Shown here: piece by piece, positions 1-6,831 of the stretch
Position numbering within the stretch: the first letter of the stretch is position 1
Layout: every line of letters starts with the position of its first letter
From: a virus
IMG/VR virus record: IMGVR_UViG_3300025132_004496
Coordinates: 1-20,004 of that record
DNA: 20,004 bases
Reading direction: 5' to 3' (one strand)
Notes under the pieces: generated by a model
Database searches by the model: none
What the model saw: the letters and a program-made list of their open reading frames with translations, nothing else
Told to the model about the DNA's origin: nothing
Made by a program: the position numbers and the translations under genes

Positions 1-256
1 TATCTGCATCATTAGTGGTGATGATAAGTTGACCACCTGCACCACTGGTAATCTGAATTACTTCACCAGAATCGCCACCACCATCTGTTGATGTGATGGT
101 CCAGTCACCTGAGTTATAACTCATAAAATCATTAAAGTACCCATAATACGTCTGATCTGACGGATATGGTTGAAACATAGGTAAGTCTTTTTTAGACTTC
201 GAAGCGACAGTATTACCTGCCCATAAAATTAAATTTTGAAAATGTGGATTAGACAT
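1..256 (-). CDS. Unknown structural-looking phage protein, N-terminal part
   Basis: This gene runs off the left edge; only its first 85 codons are visible. It starts at the ATG at 256-254, preceded on the minus strand by AGGAG about six bases upstream, a good ribosome binding site. The visible part begins MSNPHFQNLILW and continues with a polar, Gly/Ser/Thr-rich stretch (DGGGDSGE, TSGAGGQL) of the kind common in beta-rich virion proteins. It lies beyond the capsid gene in the late direction, so a head-completion, decoration or tail role is likely, but the family is not recognised. It has no promoter or terminator of its own that I can see, and is probably read from the promoter upstream of the DUF1289 gene and/or by read-through from the head operon. 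Confidence 0.75.
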   Translation of the reverse strand, partial: MSNPHFQNLILWAGNTVASKSKKDLPMFQPYPSDQTYYGYFNDFMSYNSGDWTITSTDGGGDSGEVIQITSGAGGQLIITTNDAD

Positions 257-331
257 AAGAACTCCTATTCTTTAAATGGAACACACCATGTGCCTCATTA
301 TGCTAACTATTAAATTCTATATTACAGAAAT

Positions 332-718
332 CTATATATCAATAGGTAAATTACTTTTGCTTTCTTTTAGAAGTTTAGCCGCTTCGTACAAATTTTTATA
401 AGATTTTTCTATTTTAGGATTTTTGCCATAAAGGTCTATTAATTCAGAACCCACCATTTCAACTAAACATTGAGCGCCTAGTATCTTTTCATCTATTCTT
501 TTTAAAGGGTGTTCTTTTCCGTTAATCTTTTTCATTGCATGAAATTTTTTTGCGATTGATAAGTTTATCAGTTTTTTTTCTAAGTTGGTATAACCATGCC
601 ATTCTCTTATTTGTTTTTCAGATCTACCACAACCCTTACAAATTATATCTCCCCAGGTGGTGCTACACCTGCCTATACATGGACTATCTGCTAAAGATGT
701 TTTTTCTAAATTATTCAT
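332..718 (-). CDS. DUF1289 family small cysteine protein
   Basis: The N-terminal half (about residues 11-58) matches the DUF1289 pattern: SPCIGRC, then CKGCGR, then a helix with REW. Four cysteines (C14, C18, C27, C30) are spaced as in that family and probably bind a metal or Fe-S centre. Bacterial DUF1289 proteins are usually shorter; here about 65 further residues form a helical, charged C-terminal extension (LGAQCLVEMVG, LYEAAKLLKES) that I do not recognise. The function of the family is unknown. The ATG at 718 has only a weak ribosome binding site (GCGAG). The gene sits between the late-operon terminator (770-799) and the next structural gene and has its own near-consensus promoter at 743-771, so it looks like a separately expressed accessory gene (moron). 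Confidence 0.82.
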   Translation of the reverse strand: MNNLEKTSLADSPCIGRCSTTWGDIICKGCGRSEKQIREWHGYTNLEKKLINLSIAKKFHAMKKINGKEHPLKRIDEKILGAQCLVEMVGSELIDLYGKNPKIEKSYKNLYEAAKLLKESKSNLPIDI

Positions 719-742
719 CTCGCTACTTTAGGTAACAAGAAA

Positions 743-771
743 AATATACTATAAGTAAAAAATTAAGTCAA
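743..771 (-). promoter_or_regulatory. Sigma70-type promoter upstream of the DUF1289 gene
   Basis: On the minus strand TTGACT (771-766) is followed by a 17-base AT-rich spacer and TATATT (748-743). Both hexamers are close to consensus and the spacing is optimal. The -35 box overlaps the T-run of the terminator just upstream, so transcription restarts where the capsid operon stops. The predicted start near 736 leaves a leader of about 18 bases before the ATG at 718. Confidence 0.65.
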
Positions 772-799
772 AAAAATAGGGGTCCAAAAAGGACCCCTA
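766..799 (-). terminator. Intrinsic terminator after the major capsid gene
   Basis: On the minus strand a perfect 9-bp stem TAGGGGTCC / GGACCCCTA (799-777) with a TTTTT loop is followed by seven T residues (776-770). It lies 25 bases past the stop codon of the capsid gene and marks the end of the packaging/head operon. Confidence 0.88.
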
Positions 800-823
800 A
801 ACATCGATTAAATCGACTAGGTG

Positions 824-1732
824 TTACGCACCTTTAGAACCAAACACACATCTTGGATTTGAGAATCCAAATGAGTATCTCTCTCTAGCTTTGAATCTGA
901 CGTTGCCAGTATCAAAGTCACCTTCCATAGAAGTTTGGAGAGGAGATCTCTCATAGTGTTTGAAACCATCAGGAACATCTGATAATACAAAGAATGCGTC
1001 TGGGTCTGTTAAGAAATGGTTAACAACGTAACCTTCTGGAATAGATCCCATGTTATTGATAGCATTAATATCATTATCTGAAGTTCCAACCCTTCCTGGA
1101 GATTGTAACAATCTATCAGCCACAAACTGTAACTGAGGTGGTACAACCAACTTTCTAGGTTGAAGTGCGACAATAAGACCTCTGTCATCTACAAATGTTG
1201 AAATCTTAATGATTGCATCTTCTAAAGATGTTTCATTTAAGTCAGCATCTGTTGATGGCTCATTGGCAAATGTTCCGCCACCTGTTAATGGGTGTGCAGT
1301 TGAGCAAAGCTCTACGCCATCACCACCAGGGAAACTGGAACTGAAAGCATTGTTAAGAACATTTGCTGCTTTTACTTGCTTAGTATGAGACATAGATCTT
1401 GCAAGTGCTTTTGTATATCTAGCACCTAATCTGTCATACAGGTTATCTTCGATTGCTTCCTCTGAAAGTGCGAAAGCTAAAGCGACTGTTTCGTGTGAGT
1501 AACGAGCAGTAAATCCTTCAGAAGCGTTGTCAAATGAGACACCTTCTCCTTCAGGTTTAACTGGTGCATTACCAAAACCAACAATCATTACTTCTTCTTC
1601 AAACGCTCTATCTGATGAAACAGTTTCAAAGATTTCTGCATGCTCATTTTCGTACCTGTTATATTCCTGCCCAAAAAGTGCAGCTAATCCAGGTTCGAGT
1701 TCTTTTGCTAATTGCGCTCTATTTATAGCCAT
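824..1732 (-). CDS. Major capsid protein, HK97-fold type (Mu gpT-like)
   Basis: This 302-residue protein is the expected length for an HK97-fold head subunit. It has an Ala/Glu-rich N-terminal part, a long helical segment around residues 85-130 (ALSEEAIEDNLYDRLGARYTK, the likely spine region), a Gly-rich turn (STAHPLTGGG) and a C-terminal beta region ending FSNPRCVFGS. The order scaffold-like, unknown, decoration-like, capsid also supports the call. The resemblance to Mu-type major head subunits is by eye. The ATG at 1732 has an excellent ribosome binding site (AGGAGGTG) lying inside the end of the preceding gene, only three bases away, so the two genes are coupled. A strong terminator follows. 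No N-terminal prohead protease target can be assigned. Confidence 0.87.
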   Translation of the reverse strand: MAINRAQLAKELEPGLAALFGQEYNRYENEHAEIFETVSSDRAFEEEVMIVGFGNAPVKPEGEGVSFDNASEGFTARYSHETVALAFALSEEAIEDNLYDRLGARYTKALARSMSHTKQVKAANVLNNAFSSSFPGGDGVELCSTAHPLTGGGTFANEPSTDADLNETSLEDAIIKISTFVDDRGLIVALQPRKLVVPPQLQFVADRLLQSPGRVGTSDNDINAINNMGSIPEGYVVNHFLTDPDAFFVLSDVPDGFKHYERSPLQTSMEGDFDTGNVRFKARERYSFGFSNPRCVFGSKGA

Positions 1733-1735
1733 GAC

Positions 1736-2308
1736 TTATACACCTCCTGCTAACTGATCATAAGCATGTTCGTTAATCTTAACAATCATGTTGACGTTAG
1801 CTGAACCTAATTCATTGTTTTCTGAATCTTTTGAAACACCAACTAATCTGTAGTTAGCTGTTCCTGAACCAGATGAAGAAGCAATTTCTGCTTTTGATTG
1901 GCCACTAACTGTTGATCCTGCTGTGTAAGCAATATCTACGTTAGCACCAATGTCTGTTCTAGCTAAAGAACCAGTACACTGAACTTCGTATAGGTTATTA
2001 GGGTTATCCTCAACAAAGGCTACTATATCTCCTGTTGCTGTTTTAGCAGCAGGGAAATGGGCGGAATAGACAACTTCTTTGCTATTCGCATCGACATATT
2101 GGCATCCTCTAAAGATTCCTAGTATTTTAACGTCACCTGCGGCATCAGCTACGTCTATGAAACCGCCTGTTAACATTTTTACTGGGTCTCCTGAGAAGAT
2201 CCCTTGGGTTGAGCCAGATTCAATATTGTATTCGTTAACTCTATGGTTGTTTACACCAGACAAGTTACCTACTAGCTTAAACCCAAATGGTTTATCTTGG
2301 TTTGCCAT
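1736..2308 (-). CDS. Putative head decoration or stabilisation protein
   Basis: This 190-residue protein is rich in Gly, Ser, Val and Asp with alternating hydrophobic residues, typical of a compact beta-barrel virion protein. It begins MANQDKPFGFKLVGNL and has no membrane segment. Its position directly before the major capsid gene, separated by three bases, is where many phages carry a capsid decoration or stabilising protein; the role is inferred from place and composition. Its leader is unusual: AGGAG (2340-2336) is separated from the ATG by a hairpin with a GAAA loop (2335-2320), and a second purine-rich AAGGA lies in the 3' arm of that hairpin, so its expression may depend on folding of the leader. 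Confidence 0.72.
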   Translation of the reverse strand: MANQDKPFGFKLVGNLSGVNNHRVNEYNIESGSTQGIFSGDPVKMLTGGFIDVADAAGDVKILGIFRGCQYVDANSKEVVYSAHFPAAKTATGDIVAFVEDNPNNLYEVQCTGSLARTDIGANVDIAYTAGSTVSGQSKAEIASSSGSGTANYRLVGVSKDSENNELGSANVNMIVKINEHAYDQLAGGV

Positions 2309-2340
2309 TTTTATTAAATCCTTGTTTTCACAAGGCTCCT
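2309..2340 (-). promoter_or_regulatory. Structured leader: SD, GAAA-loop hairpin, start codon
   Basis: On the minus strand the order is AGGAG (2340-2336), hairpin CCTTGT-GAAA-ACAAGG (2335-2320), eleven AT-rich bases, then ATG at 2308. Unfolded, AGGAG is about 27 bases from the ATG; folded, about 11. The second possible SD, AAGGA, overlaps the 3' arm and would be hidden by folding. Three leaders in the right arm have the same layout. Confidence 0.6.
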
Positions 2341-2372
2341 ATATTAAAAAATTAAATAACGGAAAAAAGAAC

Positions 2373-2840
2373 CTACTCTTTTCCGAATGTGACCCTTGTT
2401 TTTAACTCTCTAGTTATAGGCATTGCAGGGTTTTCCTCACGCATAAGGTCATTCTCAATAGCTCTCATTTGGTTGTCGGTCATATTTTTATAATAATTTC
2501 TTCTTTGCTCTAAGATTTTATTATCTATTTCACAAAGAATTAAACCGCCAACACCGATTACTCCTGAGTGACGACCTTCATCGACTACAGGTAAACCATG
2601 GCCATTTGGAAAAGATTCTGCCGTTACGGGTTTAAAACCCTCGTTAAATCTTTTTGATATATTAGTTTTGTCTGGTTGACCTAATATATCGGATCTAATC
2701 CATCTAAAAGTTTTTCCAGGAGGTGGGTCTATTGAAATATCCAGCGCTGCTGGTGGTTTCCAAACTTGATCACGTTCCTCGAACTTTCTGTTTTCTACTT
2801 CTCTAGTAGATCTCGATTGTTTTAAATCTTTATCGCTCAT
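2373..2840 (-). CDS. Unknown protein of the head gene cluster
   Basis: This 155-residue soluble protein is charged and Arg/Glu-rich at both ends, with a central Pro/Gly part (DIDPPPGK-like region, then GHGLPVVDEG and GVIGVGGLILCEI). It has no signal peptide or membrane helix. Its start overlaps the stop of the scaffold-like gene as ATGA (2840-2837), and GAGG lies upstream, so it is translationally coupled to it. It sits between scaffold-like and decoration-like genes, suggesting a head assembly role, but no family is recognised. A 64-base gap follows, holding the structured leader of the next gene. Confidence 0.7.
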   Translation of the reverse strand: MSDKDLKQSRSTREVENRKFEERDQVWKPPAALDISIDPPPGKTFRWIRSDILGQPDKTNISKRFNEGFKPVTAESFPNGHGLPVVDEGRHSGVIGVGGLILCEIDNKILEQRRNYYKNMTDNQMRAIENDLMREENPAMPITRELKTRVTFGKE

Positions 2841-3826
2841 GATTTTTGTAACCTCGCTTTTTGTATTGCGTAATCTTTAAATGACACTCCAAGTTTCTTA
2901 GCTAGTTGCTGTTCGCTCGGTGTCAATTCGATACGATTTTTTTTGCGTCCTGTCGATGTGTTGCGTGATGGTGAAGCAACTGTCTGGACGGGTTTGTTTG
3001 CTTCCACGTTATTAAACTTATTAGGGAGTTCTTCCCTTAATCTTCTATCTATCTCATGATAATATTCATCACTCTCGGTGTCAAAGCCTTTCTGCACCAA
3101 ATCTGCATGAATAGTATAAGCAACATTAGTTGCTACAGGGTCTTTATTAAACCAACTATCATTTTTTGCTGCCCAATCTTGAGCTTTAGCAGATGGTTCA
3201 TTGAACTCTTGAACCTGTTGTGGTTGATAATTCTGTAAATTTTGATCAGGGTTAGCTTCATAGTATTGTTGATACTGAGCTAGACTTTGCTTGTATTGAT
3301 CTATTCTAGACTTATCAGCACTTGCTAATGTTAAAGCCTCAGTAGCTTTCGCTACAGCATCGCTATCACCAGCTTCGGTGGCTTGTTTTAAAGCCTGTTT
3401 AGCTAAAGTAATTTGACTATCTATTCTAGCAGAAGCCTCCTCACTATAGTTGTTAGCGAAACTTTGCTGATGGTTAGTAAGCTGTTCGTTTTGTTGCTTT
3501 AACTCTTTAGCATATTGCAAAGCCATAAGTTCTCTTCTTTGATATTCTTTGGCTTGAGCAACAGCTTTGTTAATTCTATTCTGAGCATAAGCTGCTCTTC
3601 TTTCAACCTCAGAAAGATCTTTTGATTCATGCTCTACTTTTTTAGAGACATCAAAGTCTTCCTGAACTTCATCTTCAGTGACAGGTGTAACATTTTCATC
3701 AATGCCAACCTCAACGCTTGAGTCTGAGATTTCCTCTTCAACTCTTTTATTTTCAGGCAAAGCTGCTTTTTCTATCTTTTCTTCAGATATATCAACATCT
3801 ATTACCTTTTCTGCTTCTTGCGACAT
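2837..3826 (-). CDS. Putative capsid scaffold protein
   Basis: The protein (329 residues) is very hydrophilic. An acidic N-terminus of about 70 residues is followed by a long Ala/Gln/Lys/Glu-rich coiled-coil region (about residues 75-195, with AVAQAKEYQRRELMAL and ITLAKQALKQATE) and a Gln/Asn/Pro-rich part. It closes with a basic helical tail (RKKNRIELT, LAKKLGVSFKDYAIQKAR), the usual layout of a phage scaffold with a capsid-binding C-terminus. I chose the ATG at 3826 because GAGG lies seven bases upstream; an earlier in-frame ATG at 3853 would lie inside the preceding gene and has no ribosome binding site. It lies between the co-chaperonin-like gene and the capsid genes. No protease domain is visible. 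Confidence 0.8.
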   Translation of the reverse strand: MSQEAEKVIDVDISEEKIEKAALPENKRVEEEISDSSVEVGIDENVTPVTEDEVQEDFDVSKKVEHESKDLSEVERRAAYAQNRINKAVAQAKEYQRRELMALQYAKELKQQNEQLTNHQQSFANNYSEEASARIDSQITLAKQALKQATEAGDSDAVAKATEALTLASADKSRIDQYKQSLAQYQQYYEANPDQNLQNYQPQQVQEFNEPSAKAQDWAAKNDSWFNKDPVATNVAYTIHADLVQKGFDTESDEYYHEIDRRLREELPNKFNNVEANKPVQTVASPSRNTSTGRKKNRIELTPSEQQLAKKLGVSFKDYAIQKARLQKS

Positions 3827-3833
3827 ATTTTCC

Positions 3834-4403
3834 TCACAAAGTTTTAATATCATCAGGATTTAAAATTTTTCCGATGATTTCATCGTCATTTATAATCCTT
3901 ACTTCATGATCATCTTCCAATAGGAATCTGGCACCCGAATATTTGCCGATTAGTACCCAATCCCCTTTTTTACACCAAGCGCTACCACCAAATCTATTTT
4001 TGTCTTTATAGGCTAATGGTCCTGTTTTTAAAACATAACAAACCATAGTCCCATGAGACTCCCTATCTAAGGTGGATTTTATTAATTGAATACCGCCATC
4101 GGTTGTGCTTTTACCTTGATAGGGCAAAACCAAAACACGCCAACCTGTAGGGTCGGGCATTCTATCAATTAATGATTTTTTAAGTAAAGTTGGGTCTAGA
4201 ACTCTTTGGTCTTCCTCAACGAAAGCCATGTCTAGTTCAGACCTTTCTTCTTGTTGTTCTTGTTTTTCTTTTGGTTGACTCTGCTCTTGAGGTTTTTGAT
4301 TCTTTAATCTTTCTTCAAATCTTTTGATGGAACTATCAGTATCTGAACTAACAGTTTTTTTACTCTCTATATTTTCTTTTGCGATTTCACTCATCGATGT
4401 CAT
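3834..4403 (-). CDS. GroES-like co-chaperonin with charged N-terminal extension
   Basis: Residues about 84-184 read as a Cpn10/GroES fold: PTGWRVLVLPY at the start, TDGGIQLIKS where GroES has its mobile-loop strand, GTMVCYVLKTGP, then WCKKGDWVLIGKYSGARF matching the GroES VGDxVLFxKYxG motif, and DDEIIGKIL at the end. GroES caps the GroEL folding cage; T4 gp31 is the known phage version, needed to fold its capsid protein. Here the gene lies just before the scaffold-like and capsid genes, so a role in capsid folding is a sensible inference. About 80 residues of Lys/Glu/Gln-rich, probably disordered sequence precede the domain, which ordinary GroES lacks. The start is uncertain: ATG 4403 or 4394, both with weak ribosome binding sites and overlapping the preceding gene. 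Confidence 0.82.
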   Translation of the reverse strand: MTSMSEIAKENIESKKTVSSDTDSSIKRFEERLKNQKPQEQSQPKEKQEQQEERSELDMAFVEEDQRVLDPTLLKKSLIDRMPDPTGWRVLVLPYQGKSTTDGGIQLIKSTLDRESHGTMVCYVLKTGPLAYKDKNRFGGSAWCKKGDWVLIGKYSGARFLLEDDHEVRIINDDEIIGKILNPDDIKTL

Positions 4404-4581
4404 ATCTTTGCAGAGTTTCTTTTAAATCTTGTTCTAAGGATCTTAACTCTGATAAAGCCCCAATAGAATATTTGTATTCTTCCATGGATTTTACATTGCC
4501 AGAAGATATGCTGTCAACAATCTGAGACTCTCTTTGCCTAATAATTTTTAAAACATATTCGGCTAATTTTATGCCGTCCAT
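4387..4581 (-). CDS. Small helical unknown protein
   Basis: A 64-residue, probably all-helical protein, opening MDGIKLAEYVLKIIRQRE and ending in a Leu-heptad-like stretch (LSELRSLEQDLKETLQRY). The ATG at 4581 follows a clear AGGAG. Its end overlaps the start of the co-chaperonin-like gene by 17 bases, indicating coupled translation. Short coiled-coil proteins of this kind occur in head gene clusters, but I recognise no family and assign no role. Confidence 0.72.
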   Translation of the reverse strand: MDGIKLAEYVLKIIRQRESQIVDSISSGNVKSMEEYKYSIGALSELRSLEQDLKETLQRYDIDE

Positions 4582-4607
4582 TTAAACTCTCCTAAAAAAT
4601 TAACGTC

Positions 4608-5828
4608 TTATCTACCAAAAGGTCCTCTACCCATACCTGGCATACCAGACATAGAACCTATTGGTCCTAAGTCTTGAACAGGCAATGGTAGAGATACTGG
4701 TGGTCTTGGTCTGATAGGTTTTACATCACCTATAATAGGTTTTACATCACCTATAATTTGATTTATTGGACTAGGCATTTTACCAGGCATTATTGGTGCT
4801 GGTGGCACAGGCATTGTTCTTGCAGGTGGTAATGGCATAAATGGTGATCTCTTCGGTGCTGGTCCAACAATACCCATCGGTCCTTCTCTGCCACTAAAAT
4901 CTGGAACAGGGAATGGTACTTGATCTATATTTATTACTCCAGGCAATACAGGATTTAAGTCTCCTGGCTGCACCCCTGGTATTGATGGCACTTCAACTGG
5001 ACCTCTAAAAGGATCGTTTAGTATTGGTGCTGGTGGCACTTCTACTGGTGGCATTGGCATAGGTTTATCTATTGGTTGTGGCTCTTGCAATACGGGCATA
5101 GGTGGTCCTAATGGTGAGGCATCTACTGATATTCTAGGATCATTTATCGCACCACCAACTGGCATTCCATCATCAACTGGCATTCCACTTTGTGCGCCTC
5201 CTGGGAAACCTCCGCCTGCATCCATGATAGGTGGGTCTAGAGGAACGGCTTCATCTCTAACAGGTCCACCAACCATAGGTGGCATCATTAAATCTTCTGA
5301 ACTACCTGCTGGTCCAATAATCTGTCCATCTGGCCCAAAGATTTCGGTTGGTCTAACACCTTCTCTGAATGGATCAATAGGTGCTGGTCGTCCTTGAGGT
5401 GGTGGTAGTGGTATATCACTTCCTTCGCCTGATGATCCTCGCAGTTCTGCAAGCTGTCTTTGTAAATCTTCTATCTGAGAAGTGAAAGGTGATAGTAAAG
5501 ATTGAAAATCAAATTGTGGTTGAGGTCTTGGCATTGGTCTAGCGAACTGACCAAACTGACTTAATAGTGGTGATAATCCAGGCTGAAAACCGCCTAGTCC
5601 ACCAAAACCGCCAAAGCCACCGAATGGACTACCAAAGCCCATTGGTCCCATAGCTGATGGAAACTGCATGCCAAAACTTGGTGGCATAAAGAATGATGGT
5701 CCACCCTCTATTAATCTTGGGCTTGATTGAAACCCAAAAGGATTACCAAACCCTTGTGGCATACCAAATGGTAGTCTACTTCTGAAACCACCAAAGCCAC
5801 CTAGTCCGCCAAACAATCTAGGAAACAT
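4608..5828 (-). CDS. Gly/Pro/Met-rich low-complexity protein
   Basis: This 406-residue protein is of low complexity. Its first 100 residues are rich in Gly, Phe, Pro and Met (GGLGGFGGF, GFGSPFGGFGGFGGLGG). A short helix (IEDLQRQLAELRG) follows near residue 120, and the rest is Pro/Gly/Met-rich with many PPxP and PMP turns. A perfect 21-bp tandem duplication near the C-terminus gives IGDVKPI twice. It is unlikely to be an enzyme; an extended or disordered virion-associated protein is plausible from the head-cluster position. The ATG at 5828 shares a base with the stop of the previous gene (TAATG) and has AAGGA nine bases upstream. Confidence 0.75.
   Translation of the reverse strand: MFPRLFGGLGGFGGFRSRLPFGMPQGFGNPFGFQSSPRLIEGGPSFFMPPSFGMQFPSAMGPMGFGSPFGGFGGFGGLGGFQPGLSPLLSQFGQFARPMPRPQPQFDFQSLLSPFTSQIEDLQRQLAELRGSSGEGSDIPLPPPQGRPAPIDPFREGVRPTEIFGPDGQIIGPAGSSEDLMMPPMVGGPVRDEAVPLDPPIMDAGGGFPGGAQSGMPVDDGMPVGGAINDPRISVDASPLGPPMPVLQEPQPIDKPMPMPPVEVPPAPILNDPFRGPVEVPSIPGVQPGDLNPVLPGVINIDQVPFPVPDFSGREGPMGIVGPAPKRSPFMPLPPARTMPVPPAPIMPGKMPSPINQIIGDVKPIIGDVKPIRPRPPVSLPLPVQDLGPIGSMSGMPGMGRGPFGR
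4714..4755. repeat. Perfect 21-bp tandem repeat, two copies
   Basis: Two exact copies of a 21-bp unit (4714-4734 and 4735-4755) lie head to tail inside the Gly/Pro-rich gene, keeping frame and duplicating the heptapeptide IGDVKPI. Probably a recent slippage event. Confidence 0.9.
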
Positions 5829-5995
5829 TAAAATATTCCTTGAAACTTTTTACCCCTCAAAGCGATACCACCGCCTCTTGCCTCTCCAGAGCCAAAAGGT
5901 TTTGGTGCGCCAGGGTTAGGTATTACTTCCTGTTTTTTTAAAGGAACACTACCTTGATCTTTTATTTCGACTTCGTTTTTTGCTTCTTTTGCCAT
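5828..5995 (-). CDS. Small protein with Gly-rich basic C-terminus (55 aa)
   Basis: A 55-residue protein from ATG 5995. The first half is charged ([15 protein letters not shown]), then comes a Pro/Gly part ([17 protein letters not shown]) and a C-terminus [12 protein letters not shown]. The last part resembles the end of the basic protein at 9467-9934 (SGVALKGFGKEI), possibly a shared tail motif. An AGGCAGG lies about ten bases upstream. Its first 47 bases overlap, in another frame, the end of the basic gene at 5949-6119, and its stop shares a base with the next start (TAATG). Function unknown. Confidence 0.68.
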   Translation of the reverse strand: MAKEAKNEVEIKDQGSVPLKKQEVIPNPGAPKPFGSGEARGGGIALRGKKFQGIF

Positions 5996-6119
5996 TTTTA
6001 TTTTTACCTGCCTTACTCAGTGCAATCGCCACAGCTTGTTTTTGTGGACGACCTTCTTTTATTAATTTCTTTATATTAGCAGAAACTACCTTTCTACCGC
6101 TACCTTTTTTTAAAGGCAT
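5949..6119 (-). CDS. Basic small protein, DUF6496-like
   Basis: A 56-residue protein from ATG 6119 beginning [19 protein letters not shown] with [16 protein letters not shown] at residues 24-39. This resembles short phage proteins of the DUF6496 type (PKQAIAIALSEAG pattern), recalled from memory. The C-terminus is almost pure Lys/Arg/Ser/Asn ([11 protein letters not shown]). The start shares a base with the preceding stop (TAATG); the ribosome binding site is weak (AGAAG). The final 47 bases overlap the next gene in another frame. Function unknown; the charge suggests nucleic acid binding. Confidence 0.66.
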   Translation of the reverse strand: MPLKKGSGRKVVSANIKKLIKEGRPQKQAVAIALSKAGKNKNGKRSKKRSRNKRSR

Positions 6120-6304
6120 TATCTACTTCTTTTCTTTACAGATTTTTTCTTAGAGTTTTTCTTCATACGCATAGAGTTTCTTCTAGCAGAGAGACCTGAT
6201 TTTTTAGATCCGCCTTTAAGCTTTTTGATACCCATAACAACGCCTGATTTTTTAGATCCACCTTTAAGTTTCTTAACTCCTGATTTCTTAGATCCGTTTT
6301 TCAT
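6119..6304 (-). CDS. Lys/Arg-rich protein with KKSG repeats
   Basis: About 61-65 residues, with nearly half Lys or Arg and almost no acidic residues. The motif [11 protein letters not shown] occurs twice and GSKKSG a third time, encoded by direct DNA repeats at 6195-6295. The C-terminus is [11 protein letters not shown]. Its composition is like histone tails or protamines, so binding to nucleic acid is likely. I list the ATG at 6304, which overlaps the previous stop as ATGA; an in-frame ATG at 6316 with GGA upstream is equally possible and would add four residues. It lies in a group of small basic proteins between portal and scaffold. Confidence 0.68.
   Translation of the reverse strand: MKNGSKKSGVKKLKGGSKKSGVVMGIKKLKGGSKKSGLSARRNSMRMKKNSKKKSVKKRSR
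6195..6295. repeat. Direct repeats within the basic KKSG gene
   Basis: A unit of about 30 bases beginning CCTGATTTTTTAGATCC occurs at 6195 and 6243 (48 bases apart) with a few mismatches, and its first 17 bases recur at 6279 with one change. They encode the [11 protein letters not shown] repeats on the minus strand, so the gene probably grew by duplication. Confidence 0.8.
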
Positions 6305-6825
6305 TTTTTGTCGCATTTTAGTTTCCTTTTAGTTATAAATTCGTTAAATACTTCTTTTGGCCAATTAGAGTAATACCCTAACTGCTTTATTTTATCAGAT
6401 GCGTCCACTAACTCTTTATGTTTTTGAACGAAAACCATATACATGGAATCATGCGGATCTAAGTCTTCATTGTTTTCAAACCCAGGTTTATCCTCATGGT
6501 TTGGATGTGAAGACATGACCCACAAATCTAATTTTATACCTAGAGCATTGATAATGTCCACCCTAGCATCAAATTCAGTATCAGTAATATGATTCCAATT
6601 ATTATTAACGTAAATTAAAACATCAGTGTTGTCATCAAACTTTACAATAGAATCTGTTAAGTCTGACCAATCATCCTCTTGACAAACTTGTATTTTAACT
6701 CTTTTGTTTTGCCAAGACTTTTTAGCAAAAGGACAGGCTGGTAAGCCATTATGAAAATCTGATTTAGGTTCTAAAACTTCTTTAGACCAAGCTCTTATTA
6801 TTTTTTTTGGATTAAATTTTTTCAC
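6301..6825 (-). CDS. Unknown 174-residue protein with CPFAKK motif
   Basis: A soluble, mixed alpha/beta protein. The N-terminal part has a basic stretch (MKKFNPKKII) then LPACPFAKKSW, where C31PFA may be a functional cysteine motif. The middle (VLIYVNNNWNHITDTEFDARVD) and end (DDSMYMVF-like and GYYSNWPKEVFNEFI) look like a folded domain. I cannot name the family. Translation appears to begin at GTG 6825; no in-frame ATG lies near and no strong ribosome binding site is seen. The stop overlaps a possible start of the next gene as ATGA. Its place between portal and scaffold says little, since neighbouring genes are also unknown. Confidence 0.68.
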   Translation of the reverse strand: MKKFNPKKIIRAWSKEVLEPKSDFHNGLPACPFAKKSWQNKRVKIQVCQEDDWSDLTDSIVKFDDNTDVLIYVNNNWNHITDTEFDARVDIINALGIKLDLWVMSSHPNHEDKPGFENNEDLDPHDSMYMVFVQKHKELVDASDKIKQLGYYSNWPKEVFNEFITKRKLKCDKK

Positions 6826-6831
6826 CCAAGT

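Noticed and set aside
3826-3853. Longer start of the scaffold-like gene at 3853
   Set aside because: It overlaps the co-chaperonin gene without an SD, whereas 3826 has a good one.
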